Assembly: GCA_000727475.1 (NCBI GenBank)
Contig: KL647294.1
Coordinates: forward strand, 1,486,369 to 1,550,368
Origin: Sarcocystis neurona
Taxonomy: Eukaryota; Apicomplexa; Conoidasida; Eucoccidiorida; Sarcocystidae
Direction of reading: 5' to 3'
Length of the DNA stretch: 64,000 nt
Of this stretch, positions 47,601 to 61,800 are shown piece by piece. Numbering within the stretch: position 1 is the first letter of the stretch; every line of letters starts with the position of its first letter. The notes beneath the pieces were generated by a model that was not told the origin of the DNA, did no database searches, and was given only the letters and a program-made list of their open reading frames with translations. The translations under genes were made by a program, and so were the position numbers.

Positions 47601-50600
47601 TACTTCGAATGCTGCTGCTGTGTCTCCCCGTCGGCTGCCCGAACCAGACAGCAGCGACATCGAACCATGCCTCTGGCCACGTCCTCCCGCTTCTCCCGCT
47701 CCTCTGTCGCCTTTCCCCCCTGCGGCTGCTGCTGCGCGACCGCCTCCTGTTGCTGCGAGAATTCCACGTGCGACCGCTGCTCGCGCGCGTCTGGTTGCTG
47801 CTGCTGCTCCTACTGCCGCGCCTGCCGTCCCTGCGCGTCTGGCTGCTACTGCTGCAGCTCCCGTTTCCGCTCGCCGTGCGGCAGCAGCCCGGGTGGCAGC
47901 CGCCCCCACTGTCTTCCGTCGCATTTTTCTGTGCGTCGCGTGCTGACGCCGCAGCAGCAACCCCACACCTCTGGCCGCTTCCACCTGCTGCTGCAGCACC
48001 AGCAGCTGCTGCTCTGCCCGCAGGCGTCTCTGAGCGTCAACCAGCAGCAGCGAAGACACAGAAGCGGCAGACTGCAAAGCAGATGCAGCAGCAGACGCAG
48101 ATGTTGCTGCACTGCATGCAGCCGACGAAGCAGCAGCAGCAGCTGTCCCTCGACGGCGATGGCGTCCTCCTAGGTGCAGCAGCACGCGCAGAGAAAGACT
48201 TTTGCGCGACTGCCGCAACTCCGCTGTTGCTGTCTGTCCGTCTGGGGCTGCTTTTCCTGCTGCATTTGTTTTGGCCGCTGCTGCTGCTGCATGCGACCGC
48301 AGCAGTCCTGCCCGCCACCCACGCGCCGCACCTCGAGAAAAAGATGCAGCACCAGCAGCACGTGGAGATGGGACAAAAACACTCTTCCCCTGCCGCAGCC
48401 GCCGCTGCATGCGCGTTCCTGCTGCTGTGGGGTCTGCACCTCCCTGCGCGAGGTGTTCACGCTCCTGTTCCTCCTCCTGCAGCAACAGCAGCAGCTGCGA
48501 GGCGGGAGACGCGGCGGAGGAACTAACACCCGCAGCAGTGGAACTTCTTTGCAAGACGCTGCATGGATGCTGCTGCTGTTGCACTTTCCTCGCGCCCTGC
48601 TGCCGAAGCGGCATAGACACGGAGCTACTTCTTGAAAGTGACCGGGGCTGCTGCTGTGGCTGCTGCTGCTCCTCCTCCTCTTTGTCGCCGAGGTCTTCCA
48701 CCTCATTCTCTTGGTCCTCACGTTTTTCATGAGCATCTCCTATTGCTGCTGGATACGTCGCTCTCGTCGCCGCCGACGTGGTCGCTGCTGCTGCTGTGGC
48801 ACTGCCCTTCTTTGCTGTGCGCCTCACCAGCGGCAGCAGCAGCAGTCGTTGCTTCCTGCTGCTGCCCTTGCGCCGCTGTTGCTGCTCCGGAGTAACAGAC
48901 GCAGCGACAAAGTTCGCACAAATTTCCCCTCTTGCTTTCTCCTTTTCTTTCCCCGGCGTGGAACTTTCGACCGTACGTTTCCTTGTTCTTCCTACTCCTC
49001 CTCCTGCTGCAGCGGGCGCTCTCCCGCCTGCTGCGATGCCAGCAGGAACGACAGTAGAAGCGACAGCAGCAGCAGTGGCCCCTCGAGCAACCGCAGACTT
49101 GTTGCTGCCGGATGATGTAGGTGCCTCTTCTCTGGTTTTCTTGCGCTGCAGCAGCAACGCAGGGTCGGCACTTCCCTCCTTTCCCCGCAGCAAAGCAGCA
49201 GTGCTGCCATTTCTCCCCCTGCTTGCACCGTTTTTCTCCTCGATTTCGTCGTCTTTGCGTTTGCTGTTCCTCCTAGGGGGCCCCTTGCAGCGACCGCTGC
49301 TGCCGGTCCTCTGGAGTGTGGCCTCGGCAGCAGCAGCCGCGGCTTCCGCCGCAGCAGCAGCTTCCGCCGCAGCCTCCGCAGCGGCAGCAGCAGCTGCAGC
49401 AGCAGCCACATCCACACCCCTCCGCTGGCTGCTGTTGCTGCTCACCGCTGCTCCCGGAGCAAGATTGCTGCTGCTGCTGCTCCCGTCAAAACGCAAAGGA
49501 GCGTCACGGATGGCCAGATAAAGCTCGGCGAGAAACGCACCAGGAAGCGACTGTCCTGCGTCTATTCCTTTGTTGTTGCGAATAAATTGCTGCAGATTCA
49601 TCTTCGTCTTCACTTGTGCGTTGTGTAAATCTGTGTTGAGCATGATGACCGAATACGCCAAGACGAAGACGGTGTCCCGGTGCTCCACACGCACGCATCC
49701 CCACGGCGCAGACACCTGCATCCATGCGCCAGAAACAGGAGCACCAACAGCACCATCAGCAGCAGGAACGGCAGCAGCAGAAACAGTAATGGCAGCAGCA
49801 GAAACAGCAACAGCAGCAGCAGTAACAGCGGCGGCAGTGGCAAAAACAGCAAGCAGCAGCGACAGCGGCAGAAGCAGCAACAGCAGCAGCAGTAAGAGCT
49901 GCGGGAGAAATCGCAGCATCGGCGACGGATACGGCAACCGTCGCACCAGCAACAGGAGCAACAACGGTAGCAGAAACAGCAGCACCAGCGGCAGAAACAG
50001 CAACACCAGCAGAAACAGCAACACAAGCAGCAGCAGAAAGAGCACCAGCAGCACCACCACCAGTATACCGGCAGCAGATAGAGCAACAGGAGCGGCAGGG
50101 ACGAAGGCAGCCGAGCAACCAGAAACGACTGAGAGAGGCGGCATACGAGCAGCAACTGCAAGATGAGATAGCAACGGTGTGCAACAGGCGGGAACGCAAA
50201 CCCAAGAAAACCAGCGGCAGACGCGCAGAAGCAGCAGCACCTGCAGACGCAGCAGCACAGCAGGGACGATCGGAAGCAAAGCAGCCGCGGCAGCAAACGC
50301 AGCAGCACCAGTCGCGCACGGGAACAGCAGCAAATGCAACAGATGAAGAGCAGACACCGGCGGAACGGGAGGCAGCACCAGCAGCAGCAGTTCTGAGCAG
50401 CAGCGACACGAGATGAGCGACAACAAGCCGCTCCATCACCGGCGGCCTCTTTGGCAACAGCAGTCTCAGCAGCGCCGAGCGCACTCGTAGCAGCGCCGGA
50501 AGCACTCGCAGCAGCGCCGAAAGCACTCGCAGCAGCGCCGGAAGCAGTCTCAGCAGCGCCAGGAGCAGTCTCAGTAGCCTCGCAACGGCTACAGCTTCCC

Positions 50601-53600
50601 ATCGAAGCAGCGAAGGCAGCACCCGTCGGCAGCAGCCGTAGCGTCACAAGCAGCACCACCAGGGAGCTGCCAGCACAGGAGAACGTTCGGTGGCACATCA
50701 GCAGCAGCAAGTGGCAGGGGGACGAGCAGCACCTCGCAGGACACGAAAAGAGCAAGCAACGTTGATCAGCGGCAACGCAAGAGAGCAGCAGGCAAGAAGC
50801 AGCGACACTTCTCTTACGTCAGAAAAAGCGGAGAAATGATCCGTCAAGACGCTCTGAAGGGCCTCCCGTCGCTGCATTTTGACGCAGTACATTTTCTCGC
50901 CTGCAGTTGCATGCCGCTGCTGCTGCTGAAGGAGGAAGCCGCGGGCGACAGCGTCTCGGGTGTGTCCGTCCTTCTCGGCATTTGCCACTGCAGCAGCAGC
51001 AGCATCAGTCCACCAGTCTCCGGCCCTGCGGCTGCATCTGCTGCGTCCCGTCCTCCCGCCGCCTGCGCCGTCCTCCGGCGAGTCTTCCTCGTTTGACAAC
51101 TCCCCGGGCTGCTGCTGCTCCTGCCGCTGGCGCGGCTGCCGCTCTTCTTCTTCCTCCTCTTGCAGCTCTTGCCGCTGCAGCAGTTCGGAGCGTCCTAGCT
51201 GCTGAGCAGGGGCGGCAGCAGCGGCCGCGGCGACAGACTGCCAATAACCTGCTTCACTAATAACCCAACGGGGCACGGAAAAGCGCGGGTCCTCAGGCGA
51301 TGGCTCCTGCTTCTTCTTTTTGTTGCTGCTGCTGCTGCGTCCCCCTTCTCCCTTCACGTCGCCACTGTTGTTCTCCGTCTTCTCTGCGCCCGCTTGCTGC
51401 TGCTCCTGCTGCTCCCGCTGCTGCTGCCTGTACAGACGTGCATGCTCCAGCTGCTGCTGCAGCTGGGGGGTGTTGACCAGCGGCTGCTGGCAAAAGTATT
51501 CCCCAGAAAAAGCGTCCATCACACGCTCAATTTGCTGCGCTTCTCCTACGGAAACGCAGAGCACACGCACGTCGTCGTCCACACACGGAGACGACAAAGG
51601 CGTAAATCCCCACACACATATATGAATAGCTCTTCCCTGCACTAATGCATATACGCAGGAACACATGTGTCCACCGGGATCGTCCGTCTCCTTCCATATA
51701 CGAATATTCACCCCGTCACAACTTCTTAGACGTACACGTATAGAGGAGGTACGTCCGGGCGCGCGAGAAAATGTTCGCGTGCCAAACGTTCTTCGCTTCA
51801 CGTGCGACTCCTTCCACATACATACAAAGAAATACATACACGGATATCTATCCACACACGAATACGTATATAGTTATTATTCTCCAGACAGGAACGTATC
51901 CACACTATTCAAAGATATGTACATACTCGTAGATGTGTCTCTACATATATATTCATATATATAAGAGAGAGCATGGAAAGGGACAGAGACAGAAGTACGT
52001 ATGGAGACGCAGACGCCAACGAAGAACTTACATACGGTCCTCCCTTAGTGTACCAGTAAATATAGAAATCTTCACATGCGTCCGTCTCCCTTTTTCTCCC
52101 CACATACATATATATATATATATATATATTTTCAGCATATATGGGGCCGGCACGGGAGTACAAATGTACGGACACAAGGCGTGCAACTGTGTCTATATGT
52201 GTGCGCGCATATGTATATATGTGTTTCACATATATATACGGATGGCGAATAGAAGCTGATGCACCCGACGGACATCTTACATATGTATTTGAAACTACTT
52301 TCATCCACGTGTCTGAATACGTATATACATCTACTATATATATATGTATGTGGGGGGTATAGAGATATGGAGGCACAGCATGTGTGTGGGAGGTATAGAG
52401 ACATGGACGCACAGCAGGTCTATATGCATATATTGAGAGGTAGACTGTAGAGCTGGGCGCACTCGATGTAGACAGGTATACGCATATGTGTACAAGGATG
52501 TCCATATTTGTGCCCGCGTATATACATGTACGTGCGTATACGTATGTAGAATATATATGGGTAGCGGCGGTGATAAACACAAGGATGAACAGCATGTCTC
52601 CACACATATAGAGAGACGGGAGAAACTGATGCTGCGGCAGATAAAACGTAAACACGTGTATTAACAAATATATCAGCTGCTTGCATATACAGGGAGAACA
52701 GCAGCAAAGAGAGAAACACAGAGAGAGCAGTCCTGCGGTCGGAGAGCTGCGGTCGTCAGGCTCCATCTGCTGTGCTGCTCGTACGTCGCGTCCATATGTC
52801 CACCAAGCTCCACGTCAGTAACGTATATATATATTGTACACTCACATATATATATATACAAACATTTACGGAGACATATATATCCGCAAGAGAACTGAGA
52901 TACCCACCCACACCTCCTGCCAAACATTTACACCTCTAGAGAAAAACACACAGTACATTTACGAAGTCCCGAATATACATACATATATATATATATACTT
53001 ATGATGTATCTCCCAATAGACAGATATCCACATATACACGTATATGCGGCGTGTATATGTATATATGAGTATACACATATGTATACTATACAGTCACAAA
53101 CATACACATACACACATATGTGTCTACAGTATCGACTCACCTATATATGTACACGTACGTTATATACGCATAAACATACATATATATATGTATGTTACAC
53201 ACTCATAGACAGATACACAGAGGCCTAGAAGGATACAGACCGACGCATGCATACTTCGATAGCCGTATGTATAGGTCGAGGAGCAGAGAAACAGTCACAA
53301 ATCCAAAAGGACTACGATACCAAGAAACGGCTATCCGCCAACATATGAGACGCTTCGCAACAATACCGAAGCTTCCACAGACATACGTAGAAATGTCCAT
53401 CTGTCCGTCCACGTACGCAAGTAAAAGCCACGTCTATAGATACATGTAAGTATGGGTATATACACAAATCCGTATATATGTGTGTGTAGGCATGCAGTCA
53501 TATACTCACACGTCTGCGACAACACATATTAAAGACGCGTATATATACATAGACGCAGTCGTGCATGCATTTATGTGCGTGGACATATACGTGTATTTAT

Positions 53601-55855
53601 ATTATGGACGCCGTCGCACACACGCACGAGCATAGACACCTATATATTCATACGGCTGAACATATATAAAGACAGATATACATACACGGATGTATAAATA
53701 GCCGTAGCGGACACGAATATGAAGTCGTATAGACGAAGCCCACGCAGAGGGGTAAGTAAAGGGATAGAGATATACACGTGATATAAAGGCATCCCTGAAT
53801 GAGAGGGGAGGACGTGGATGACCAGGAAGTTTAGCAGCAGCAACGTCTTCGTCATGCTCTGTCAGCCGTGCTGCTTCCCGCGTGTGTGGGAACTCCTACG
53901 TTTATCTGCCGTATATACTACCACTCCTACATGCGCACACACATCCACTTCCATGCAGCTACACATACATACATATATACATAGAGAGAGAAAGACATAC
54001 ATATATATATATATGTGGATAGATATGTTCGCAGACAAATATATGGACATTCAAATGAACTGTCACACACACACACAGGTGTATATACCTACATGTACAT
54101 ACCCATATACACAGATGTCTACGTATACGGCTAACTTCTCTATGTAGGCACGTGTGTCTGCAGGAGAATAGCGAAACGCCGCTGCTGCTGCTGGGCCTGC
54201 AGAAGGAAGTTCTGTTGCTGCCTTGGGCAAGACGTTGAGCTGCTGCTGCTGCGCGGGGGCACTTGCTGCACGCCTCCAAAACTGCCGCTGCTGTCTACGC
54301 GGGTGCACCGCTTTTCTCCTCCCCGCTGCTTCTGCTGTTGCAGCGACTCCTGCCCCTGCCGGGTCCTCGGACGACGTGCCTGCAACTCCATGAAGCTACG
54401 CATGCGAGAACGACTGCTGCAACTGTTGCGCCTGTCTCACGAATGCTGCTGCTGCTGCTGTGACTGCTACTGCTGCTGTGACTGCTACTGCTGCTGTGAC
54501 TGCTACTGCTGCTGTGACTGCTGCTGCTGCTGTGACTGCTACTGCTGCTGACTGCTGCTGCTGCTGTGACTGCTACTGCTGCTGTGACTGCTACTGCTGC
54601 TGTGACTGCTACTGCTGCTGTGACTGCTACTGCTGCGGTAAAACTCCTGCTGCTGTGACTGCTGCTGCTGCCGTAAAAGCCGCTGCTGTAACTGCTGCTG
54701 TTGCCGTGACTACTGCTGCTGCCGCGACTACTGCTGCTGCGATACCTGGCAGGCGGAAGGATGACAGGAATGTGCGCAGCGCCTCGACCAGAGAGACGCT
54801 TGTGAATTCGAACAACGCCGTGTACTCCAGCAGCACCTGCAGCAGCGGGAGCCCCACAGCACAACGAGCAGCAGCCGTAACATAAGGAGCGGCCGCAGCA
54901 GCAGCATTAACAGCAGCGCCAGCACAGCAAGCGGCGCAGCAGCAGCATTAACAGCAGCGCCAGCACAGCAAGCGGCGCAGCAGCAACAGCAGCACCGCGG
55001 TCACGCTAAAAAGGCGGGAGCAGCGAGATCGTGTGAAGCAACAGCAGCCCTGTACGCAGCAGGCAGGCAGGTGGACAAAGCCGCTCGCAGCAGGAGCTCG
55101 TACAGCAGTCACCCAACAGTGTCCCAACACCAACAGCAGCACGTTGACGCGCAGTCTGCAGAGCAAAACCAGCAGCAGCTGCAGCAGAACGGCAACAGCG
55201 GAAACGGCAGAAGAAGAGCAGCAGCCGCGGCAGTGACAGCAGCGCCACCAACAGCAGCTCTGCGGCTTCAGTGGCAGCAGCACCAGCAGCAGCCCCAGCA
55301 GCAGCATCTACCAGTCCTCTACTACCCGTCTATCACAACGCAGCAGCCCTGCAGCAGCGCGCAGGCGCGCTACAGCAGGTATCGACAGAAGCGTCTTCAC
55401 TACGAAGCATACACGTGCGACACACACCACGACATACACATATATATGTGGAATCGATCACGCCTCCCTACGTACGTATCCATACATACACACGTATGTG
55501 CGGAACGTTATTGCGCAAAATACTTGCGTATACGTGCTGAGAGAGCTGCAGACGTACTAGCAGATGCCTACACCCAAGTCCTGACACATGAGCGTATATG
55601 CATGTGCACTCACCTACAGAAAGAGGAAACGTGCTGCTGGTCATATAAATACGCAGATACACACACGCAACACACACGTCTATAGAAGTGTTGATATACT
55701 GGAAATACACATACATATGTGTGCAGTAATACACAAGTCGACCCACACAAATCTAAATACCTCTCTCTATATATGCGTATATATATTATGCACATACATT
55801 TGTATACGTGGTTATAACACTGGACAGATACGACCACAGAAATACACTTATACAC

Positions 55856-55886
<31 letters not shown>

Positions 55887-58800
55887 TAGAGAGAGCACCC
55901 CACAGGTCGGCTCACAGTTGTACGCATGCATATATATATATATATATATATGTATATGTATATGTATCCATTCATACGCATATATTTAATACTGGACAGA
56001 TAGGCCCCCTGTATCTGGTATACATATATATGTATACAAATATATGTGGACACGTGCGTATTAGACACAGCAGATATACAACCCGACGGTAAATATACGT
56101 CTGCACATGTGTGTACACACATATATAAATAGAGAGAGACTAATATATGTCCACACAACACTTGCCAGACTGACCCACATACAGAGACAGAGGGAGGAGT
56201 GTGTCTTTCCGCCGGGGGTGGGCAGAGAAGAGAAATGGGCGCGCATGCAGGAAGATAGATACATGTGCATGTGCGCATGCTGGAGGATAGACACGTATGT
56301 GTATGTGCGCGTGCATGCATGGAAAGAGATATGTGTGCGTGCACCTATAACGACCTCGCTCGCGGGTCATCGGAGCAACTTTTGCTGTCCTCCTCGGTAA
56401 GAAGAAGGAACCTTTTCTTCGGGAGACGAAGACGAAAGAAAAAGACGTATATATGCGTGGAAGCAACGGACGAATATCTGATGCATGCTGAAGATATCAT
56501 CTCTACGAATCTATACATGCACAGCAGCAAGCATTGCACCCATACGTATACGTATGTATGCATGTATGGAGATATACGCAGAAAGAGAGACACATACGTA
56601 CGTGCACATATACGTATACACATTTGTATACACACGCACACACACATGGCGATACACATATATATATATATATATATTCATGTATATGTACACGTATGGA
56701 GATAGATACATATACATATGGGTATAAGTATTGAGGTACATATATACACGTATATATATATATATAAGTATACCTATATCTCGACACATACACCCATACA
56801 CAGATAGCTTTATACAGACGTACATATATATATATATACATATGTATCTTAATACGTATACCCATAACACTTGGACCTACACATACACATATATATCTTT
56901 AGACATATATATGGATATATCTCTCTTGCTACAAATATATATACATATATACACACGTGTGAACACGGAATTAGACGCATATATATATATTTATATGCAT
57001 ACCTCTTTTTCACGCGTTCAAATGTGACGGGTACATGTACATCTATGTATAGAGGTACGTACGTATGTAAACATATATATGCACAAACACGTACGTATGT
57101 ATGTATAGACACACATTTGTATGTGTGTCTATGCATGTATGGAGATTTAGCTAGAGAGACAGAGAGAGAGACACATACGTACATCAATATACTGGTATAT
57201 ATGCATGGCTGTATGGAGAGATAAACACGTACGTACACACGTATACACACATTTGTATATGTGGAGAGACACATGTATGGATCCATACAGTACGCATGTG
57301 TATACATATATGTATGTGTGAAGGTAATACAAATATGTATATATAAAGGATTAGATACACGGATATATCATGGAGATAAAGGCCACCGAACTGACTTGTT
57401 TGTTGAACGGATGATTCGCAGAGAGATAGATTCCAACCAAAACAGGGTCGAGCAGCCGTGGGCCTTCTTCACGTAGAAAAAGAGCAGCAGCACGTGGCGT
57501 GGCAGGAGTGGGCAGCACGCGCAGCTGTTGCAGGAGCGGCACGCACTTCTTCGGTTCGTTGTTGAACGCCTGCGACACAGACGGAAACGTCCACATACAC
57601 AAGCAGCAACTCAAAAAGTATATGTGTGGACATATATACATATAGGCAGCATACGTTCAAATAAACATATACGGACACACACACACATATATACTCATAC
57701 AGGGAGCAAGTCCAAAATACGTGTGTGGGCACACGTGTATAAAAGTCCAGGCAGCAACTTACACGCAGGGACATATATAATATATATACACACAGGCAGC
57801 AACCTCAAAAACGCATGCACGAATGTGTATCCATATCCGCATGTACACATCTGTCTATGTGCGAAAGCCTGGCCACAACATGCAGAAGCACCTATCAGTA
57901 TCCTTCCATATCTATAATGAGAAGCTCCATCCAGCCGCACAGACTGACGCATGCACACACATATACAAATTTACGTGTTTCTTCTCCCTCTATCTGTCTA
58001 CGCATATATACACAGACGGAGACGGGGAGACACGGAGACACGGAGACAGCTAAAATTGGCACCGAGTCAGAGAAATATCTCCGTATATATATATGTATAT
58101 GTATATTTCTACCAGATATTGTAGTGGCCATATATATATATATATGAAGAACTTCGTGGATTTGAGAGCAGGAACTCTTCGAGAGGTGGACACATTTTTG
58201 AGGGAAGGCGTGGGAGCGCTGGGGAAGCAGCAGCAGCCGCAAAGGGGGGGGAGATTTCTCCGAACTTCTCTCACGTCTCCCAGGCCACTCACGTACACAC
58301 GTGTGTTCCTATACGTGCCTGTAGAGTATACACACACATATGTATACACGTATAGACACAGGTATACACATATACATCTATAGACATATATATAAGTATA
58401 TGCCTGTAAGGTGTATACACACATGCGTATACACATCTAGACACAGATATATACATATATAGACAGATACACATATATATACGTGTGTGTCCTCCAGTGA
58501 TAGTATGGCCGAGATAACATATATGTACCCCATTCACGTCGGCGACCTATTTCCATATATGTATATGTAGGGTGGCAGGTCCATACTACAACATATATAC
58601 ATATATATGTATATATACATATATAGGGTAGCAGGTCCATAGTACAACATTTACATATATGTATGTCTTCCAGTATTGTGTTTGAGCATATAAATGTACG
58701 TACACGCACCCTGATAATAACGGGGAGAAAACACATGTACGCACTACAAATATATATACATATATACGCTACGGGGTCCATATATGTGTGTTCGAATATA

Positions 58801-61800
58801 CATACGTATATACAAATCCCCAATGTACTACGGGCGACAATACATATATACGTATACACATCCATACGCTAGAAGGTCCACTATGTAGGACGGAGAATAC
58901 ACGCATATACGCACACGCACGTGCGCAGGGTAAACTGCTGGGCCTCCTGCTCTCGTGTGTACGGTGCCTTACAGCAACAGCAGCCTGCAGCTTGCGCTTT
59001 CTATTCTTGCGCTGGCGAGGCGTGGATCCCGGGTGATGCTGAACTTTGGCGTACGCTGCTGCTGCCGACATCTCGCTTCGGTTGACGCATTTGTCTGCAG
59101 CAGCCCAGCTGCTGTCCGCATGCAGTGGCCGTAGGGATCCCCCAGCTCCTTCCCTGTCGCTGCTGCTGCTGTTTTCGCGCCTCTTCGCGCCCTGCCTCGC
59201 GACTCGCTCCTCTCCTCCCATTTCCTCTTCCGTCGCGTCGTCGCTCAGCGACGTTGCAGCTCTCGCCGTGGGCACGCTGCACCGCCGTCCTGCTGTTCTC
59301 TCCCCTTCCTTCCCCCGCTGCCGACTGCTGCCGCTGCTCTGGTTGCTGCTGCTCCTGCTGCTGCTGCTGTCGCTGCTGTACCTCACCGAGCTCCGGCTCG
59401 AGCTGCCGACGCCTCTGCTGCTGCTGCTCTCGCTCCGCGCTGTCTCCGCCTCATCGTCCTCTTCTTCTATCCTCTCGGCGGTGGTGGAAGACGAATCGCT
59501 GACCCAGGACGCATCACACTCTGCTGCGGCTGCCGCAAGTGCTGCTGCTGTTGCTGCGGCTTCTTCTTCTGCTTCTGCTGCTGCTGCTTGTTCAACTGCC
59601 AGACTCTCTGCGCGGCGTGCTGCGCCCAGCACCACGTTCAACAGAACTTTCAACGCTAGTTGATTGATGCCCGAAGACATTCTCTCGCTTTTTCTGTCCC
59701 TTCCCTGCTGCTGCTGCACGCCTCCCCCGCCGCCGCCTGCTCCACCTCCTCCTCCCCGCTGCTGCTGCTGTCCTCCCCGCAGAGAAAGAAGCGGCACTAA
59801 GCTGTAGCTGCTGCTGTTCTCTGCTGGTGTCTGCTGCTGCTGCGCGCCTCCTGCTGCAGCTCCCAAATCTGTCGCTGCTGCTGCTGCGGCCCACAAATAT
59901 TCAGCCCCTGCACCTCCTCCTAGTGTTCCTGCTCCTCCCGCTGTTGGTCTTGCTTGCTGTTGCGCAGCAACCTGCTCTCTCCGCCGTATCACTAGCGGAT
60001 GCTGCGTACACAGACCGTCAGCGTCTTGGTCCAGCGCGACGTAGTCCGGGTGTCTGTACACCCCACGATACCGAGGCAGCAGCAAGGCGTTGAGCTGCTG
60101 CAGGGCAGCGAGGCCTTCTCCTTCCTGCTGCTGCTGTTTCTGCAGCTGCTGCAGCAGTTGCTGCACCTCTCCACTTCTGGCTGCAGCAGCAGCAGCACTC
60201 GCAGCAGCGCCTGAACCCCCAGCAGCAGCACCACCGCCGACGGGAGACACCCATCCCCCGGTGCTGCCGCCACCCGTCGACAGCAGAGCAGTATTGAAGT
60301 CTTCCGGCGGCTGCGGAGAGAGCAACAAAAAGATGAGCAACGCGAGGAGCTGTGCGCATGCATCAGCAGCTTCTATATTGCAGTCGCAGTGGACGTACAG
60401 CTCGGGCAAAAAGCGAGGCACGCGGCATATCTCTGCGAGCGACTCTAGGACAAGGTAGCGGTAAATATACGGGAAGACATTCTGCTGAGCAGCTGCAGCG
60501 AGCTGCTGCTGCTGCTGCAGTGACACCGTGCCTCCTGTCCCACCGGCTGCGCTGCTACTGCTGCCACTACTCCCAAGGCCCGAGCCTCCACTGCTGCTGC
60601 CTGCTGCTGCTCCTGCGACAGCACCAGCAACGGGGCTACGCTGCTGCAGCACTAGCAAATGAAAGATTAAAAGCTGCCGCAGCAGGGGAAGAGAAGAAGC
60701 CAGTACGCGAAAGTGTAGCCCCTGCAGCAAAGCCACCTCTAACGGTGGAGGCGGTCGACAGCCTGCAGCACGCATGCTGCGGACCGCATGCAGCAGCTCT
60801 GTTAGCAGCAACGTCCCGGCTTCGACGTTGCTTCTCTTGCTAAGGCCCTGCAGCTGGAGGCTGTTGTTGCTGCTGGCGCTCTGCTGGAGCTCTGCAGCTC
60901 CTGCTCCTGCTGCGCCTGCTGCTGCAGTAACAACAGCAGCGCCCCACTCGCCGCTACTTCGCAGCAGCAGCAGCCGGTGCATCCGCTGCTGTTGTTGCTG
61001 TTTGTCCTCCGCGTCCGGCACAAGGGTGGGGTAGCAGCTGCAGGGCACCAAGAGGAGCATCGGAGAAGTATATGCGAAGGCGCGCAGCATCGCGGCAGCA
61101 ATGTGATGGCGGATAACCTTCCGCAGCAAAGGCCAGTCACTTAGAACCTTGCCTGCAGCATCAAGCACTGCGTTCAGCAGCAGCAGCCCAAGGGAACGCA
61201 CCTGCTGACACAGCAGCATCTCACTTTCTGCCCTCTCGCTGCTTCCAGCTGCTGCTGCTGCGCTGCTGCTGCTGCAGAAACACTCGTACAGCGTCGCCAA
61301 GTCCCGCTCCAGTCGCCGACGCAGTGTACGTACACCCGACACCTGCGCGGCTGCCGACGAAACAGAGGAGGGAAGTGAAGAGGCATAAGCGGCCGTGGGA
61401 TTCGACGAGGGAGAAAAAAAAGGAGAAAATCTGCCGTGTCGCGTTCGGTTGCGCCTGCCGGCGTCCACGTGCGGCACGCTGCGACGACCGCGGCTCCGAC
61501 GACGTCCATCACTCACGACACGAGAGACAGCAGCAGCAGCAGCAGGAGCGGAGAGAGAGGCAGTCGACCCCACAGGTGAATTTCGCCTCCCGCCCAAACC
61601 GCGGCGACGTGCTGCTGCCGCCGTTTTGTTGCCGTCGCTACGCGTACGAAGAGAGGAGACGCATGCAGAGCGGCTCCGGCCTTCTCGACCGCAGCTACGC
61701 TTCTCGGTTTCGCTGCTGCTACTGTCCGCCTTCTCCCCTCCGTCCCCTCTGCTGTCATCTCGTTCGTACACGCTTCCGGCGGCGGGGACGGCGGCTGTAG

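Noticed and set aside
47532..49521. Long plus-strand frames rich in Leu, Cys and Ala
   Set aside because: Shadows of ARF-GEF exon 5, whose minus frame contains the Sec7 and HDS1-like motifs.
49740..50755. Upstream continuation of the exon 5 frame (Leu/Val/Ala) and two other minus frames
   Set aside because: Treated as intron 4: consensus donor at 50817, acceptor at 49716, exact phase match, and CTG-coded Leu/Cys without family resemblance.
55071..55685. 204-codon plus frame rich in Gln, Ser and Ala
   Set aside because: CAG repeat in intron 2 running into AT microsatellite; no start context, splice support or conserved motif.
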